Below are positions 7,187 to 8,894 of a stretch of 8,894 nucleotides of DNA, piece after piece. The notes below the pieces were generated by a model that ran no database searches, was not told the DNA's origin, and saw only the letters and a list, made by a program, of their open reading frames with translations. The stretch is from Steroidobacteraceae bacterium (GTDB lineage Bacteria > Pseudomonadota > Gammaproteobacteria > Steroidobacterales > Steroidobacteraceae), in assembly GCA_021325695.1 (NCBI GenBank), contig JAJTCR010000033.1, positions 1 through 8,894 on the forward strand, written 5' to 3'. Both the position numbers and the translations under genes were made by a program. Each line of letters starts with the position of its first letter. The first letter of the stretch is position 1.

Positions 7187-7191
7187 CTCCT
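7187..7191 (-). promoter_or_regulatory. Strong ribosome binding site deciding the hemC TTG start
   Basis: AGGAG within GCAGGAG on the minus strand, 6 bases before the TTG at 7180. It supports the non-ATG start, which otherwise would rest only on protein similarity. Confidence 0.8.
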
Positions 7192-7201
7192 GCGTTCAAG
7201 C

Positions 7202-7217
7202 GCCTGTCGACACAGGC
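7202..7217 (-). other. Perfect 6-bp hairpin in the permease-hemC gap
   Basis: On the minus-strand RNA, GCCUGU pairs with ACAGGC across the four-base loop GUCG. The stem starts one base after the TAG of the permease gene and ends 10 bases before the hemC ribosome site. No run of U follows, so it does not look like an intrinsic terminator. A role in mRNA processing, stability or partial attenuation is possible, and chance is also possible in such GC-rich DNA. Confidence 0.4.
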
Positions 7218-7218
7218 C

Positions 7219-8346
7219 CTAGTTCCGGGCGTCCGGCTGTCCGGCCAGTTCCTCTGCCGTGAAACGGAACAATGCCACGAGCACTCCCAGCACGATCGGA
7301 CCCAGGAACAGGCCGATGAAACCGAACGCGGACAGGCCGCCCATGACGCCGATGAAAACCGCAAGGGTAGGCACTTCGACGCGGCCGGAAATCAGGATTG
7401 GCCGCAGGAAGTTGTCGACCGACCCTACGACGATCACGCCCCAGGCCGCCATGAAGATGGCGTAACCCGTCTCGCCCTGGATCAGCAGCCAGATCACGGC
7501 CGGCACCCAGATCACGGCCGTCCCGACGACCGGCACCAGCGCGAACAGGGCGCCGAGCACGCCGAACACCAGCGGCGAGGGCAGCCCGGCGATCGCGAAA
7601 CCGATGCCGAGCAGGATGCCCTGGACCAGCGCGGTCAGCCCGATGCCCATGAACACGGCCCGCGTCACGTCGATCAGGTGCCGCCACAGTTTCTGGCGCA
7701 GCCGCGGCTCCACCGGCAGCATCGGCACGAGCCGCTGCGCGAAGACCGGGCCGTCGCGCAGCACGAAGAACAGCACGAACAGCATCAGCAGGAAGCTGAC
7801 GATCGTGCCGAGCGCCCCCAGCATGACCGAGCCGCCCGACGAAGCGATCGCCTCGAGCATCCGCTTCGCGCCGGTGACGAGCCAGGCCTCGATCTGCCCG
7901 AGCGTCACGCCCATGGTGCCCTGCACCCACTGCAGCGGACGCGCGAGGATGGGGACGTGCGAGAGGTCGAGGTTCTCCATGCGCAGCGCGTCCGTGTCGA
8001 TCCGCTCGAGCAATTGCGCCGCCTGCGCCGCCACCGCGCCTGCGATCGCGACGATCGGCATCAGCAGCAGCACCACCACGCCCGCGGTCATCAAGCTGCT
8101 GGCGAGCTTCGGCCGGTTGCCGAGCCGGCGGGTCAGTCGCCGGTTGATTGGCGCCAGCAGCCCTCCGAGCAGCAAGGCCCACACCAGCGGTTGCCAGAGC
8201 GGTCCGACGATGCGCCACAGCAGGTAGAGGATCGCGACGATCAGGATCACCAGGCCGACGCGCGCGATGAACAGCTTTTCGCGGGCCGGGTCGGTCACCG
8301 CCCTCGTCTGGGTCGGCTCGCGCCGTTCGTCGAGGGTCTCGGGCAT
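7219..8346 (-). CDS. AI-2E family transporter (PerM/TqsA-like permease)
   Basis: A 375-residue inner-membrane protein with about seven or eight hydrophobic segments: a pair near residues 28-65, one near 80-108, one near 165-195, and a dense C-terminal cluster from about 230 to 365. Family marks are FFVLRDGP after the middle helix, FALVPVVGTAVIWVPAVIWLL, SVDNFLRPILISGR and GGLSAFGFIGLFLGP near the end. The family includes E. coli TqsA, linked to autoinducer-2 export, and sodium- or small-molecule-linked permeases; the substrate here cannot be inferred. The ATG at 8346 has an AGGAG site 10 bases upstream, lying in the last codons of the regulator gene. The two genes are 5 bases apart and so share a message. 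Downstream, hemC follows after 38 bases with a hairpin between. In the Pseudomonas arrangement I recall, algR is directly followed by hemC, so this gene is an extra. Confidence 0.92.
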   Translation of the reverse strand: MPETLDERREPTQTRAVTDPAREKLFIARVGLVILIVAILYLLWRIVGPLWQPLVWALLLGGLLAPINRRLTRRLGNRPKLASSLMTAGVVVLLLMPIVAIAGAVAAQAAQLLERIDTDALRMENLDLSHVPILARPLQWVQGTMGVTLGQIEAWLVTGAKRMLEAIASSGGSVMLGALGTIVSFLLMLFVLFFVLRDGPVFAQRLVPMLPVEPRLRQKLWRHLIDVTRAVFMGIGLTALVQGILLGIGFAIAGLPSPLVFGVLGALFALVPVVGTAVIWVPAVIWLLIQGETGYAIFMAAWGVIVVGSVDNFLRPILISGRVEVPTLAVFIGVMGGLSAFGFIGLFLGPIVLGVLVALFRFTAEELAGQPDARN

Positions 8347-8351
8347 CCGGT

Positions 8352-8894
8352 TCAGGCTCCTGTTCGAATCTGGCGCAACGCTTCCGCGGCGTTGCGACGG
8401 CTCACCTGCAGCACGTCGTCGCATTGCTTGAAGCGGACGACGAGCTGCCCTTCGGGCGTGCGCTCGACCGTGTTGATGTACTGGCGCGCGACGAGCGAGT
8501 TGCGATGGATCCGCACGAAGTCCGGCGCGAACTCCTGCTCGAGCGCGCGCAGCGACTCGTCGATCAGTTCTCGCCCGTTCAGGTGGCGCATGGTCACGTA
8601 TTTCTGCTCCGCCGTGAAATAGAGCACGTCCGCGACCGGCACGAGCTTGAGCTGGTCGCCGAGCCGCGTGCACACCTGTGATCGCCGCACGCCGATCTGC
8701 GCCTGCTCCGCGACCCGTGCCAGTTGCGGCCCGGCGACGCGTGCGGCGTGCCGGATGGCACGCACGAGCTTTTCGCGCCGCACCGGTTTCAACAGGTAGC
8801 CGACCGCCTGTGCCTCGAAAGCGTCGAGCGCGTACTGGTCGAATGCCGTCGTGAAGATCACCGCGGGCGGCTCCTCGAGCGAGCCCAGGTGCCG
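8352..8894 (-). CDS. algR: AlgR-like LytTR response regulator, N-terminus beyond the right edge
   Basis: A DNA-binding two-component response regulator of which the last 180 residues are visible; AlgR-type proteins are about 240-250, so some 65 are missing. The visible part begins inside the receiver domain: the strand ending VIFTTAFD carries the switch Thr, and GYLLKP carries the conserved Lys. The phosphorylated Asp lies beyond the window. A linker follows, then a LytTR DNA-binding domain with DVLYFTAEQKYVTMRHLNGRE, LIDESLRALE, FVRIHRNSLVARQYI and a closing VSRRNAAEAL. LytTR proteins bind promoter repeats through beta strands rather than a helix-turn-helix. The in-frame GTG at 8861 is internal, not a start, because conserved receiver sequence continues upstream of it. 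Proximity to hemC and hemD supports AlgR over other LytTR proteins. A partner histidine kinase (AlgZ/FimS type) would be expected just beyond the edge. Confidence 0.86.
   Translation of the reverse strand, partial: RHLGSLEEPPAVIFTTAFDQYALDAFEAQAVGYLLKPVRREKLVRAIRHAARVAGPQLARVAEQAQIGVRRSQVCTRLGDQLKLVPVADVLYFTAEQKYVTMRHLNGRELIDESLRALEQEFAPDFVRIHRNSLVARQYINTVERTPEGQLVVRFKQCDDVLQVSRRNAAEALRQIRTGA

Noticed and set aside
6293..7222. A 309-codon plus-strand frame antisense to hemC
   Set aside because: No recognisable motif or ribosome site, and its composition mirrors the third-position GC bias of hemC. The hemC protein matches its family over the full length.
6240..7364. N-terminal extension of the hemD frame up to 7364
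   Set aside because: The extra residues are an out-of-frame reading of hemC. The HemD family starts just after the GTG at 6239, which also gives a typical 4-base overlap.

Overview
The window is GC-rich, gene-dense, ordinary-looking chromosomal DNA from a proteobacterium, most likely a gammaproteobacterium. The reason is the run algR-like regulator, hemC, hemD, hemX, hemY. HemX and HemY are proteobacterial proteins, and an algR-hemCDXY neighbourhood is known from Pseudomonas. I cannot name the genus. Ten protein-coding genes fill nearly all of the sequence. The largest gap between genes is about 54 bases, and I see no tRNA, rRNA, CRISPR array, insertion sequence, phage gene or toxin-antitoxin pair.

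Right half (8894 down to 3145, minus strand): a six-gene run that reads as one operon. It starts with a LytTR-type response regulator of the AlgR kind, whose N-terminus lies beyond the window. Next comes an AI-2E-family membrane permease, then porphobilinogen deaminase (hemC), uroporphyrinogen-III synthase (hemD), and the membrane-anchored proteins HemX and HemY. Spacing is 5, 38, -4, about 54 and -4 bases, so several genes are translationally coupled. HemC polymerises four porphobilinogens and HemD closes the ring to uroporphyrinogen III. HemX and HemY are inner-membrane proteins of unsettled role that accompany them.

Middle (2093-3151, plus strand): one ferredoxin-NAD(P)H-reductase-like flavoprotein with an N-terminal plant-type [2Fe-2S] domain. 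It is the only plus-strand gene. It converges on hemY with a 7-base overlap of the coding ends.

Left end (2042 down to 1, minus strand): a second tight operon, divergent from the flavoprotein across about 50 bases. It encodes an atypical NAD(P)-binding epimerase/dehydratase-family protein, a small CoA-binding protein and diaminopimelate epimerase (dapF, lysine and peptidoglycan precursor synthesis). dapF runs off the left edge before its second catalytic cysteine.

No wholly new system is evident. The points most worth a second look are the permease between algR and hemC, the perfect small hairpin followed by a strong ribosome site and a TTG start at hemC, the orphan [2Fe-2S] flavoprotein, the epimerase-family protein lacking the Tyr/Lys catalytic pair, and the terminator-less convergent overlap.
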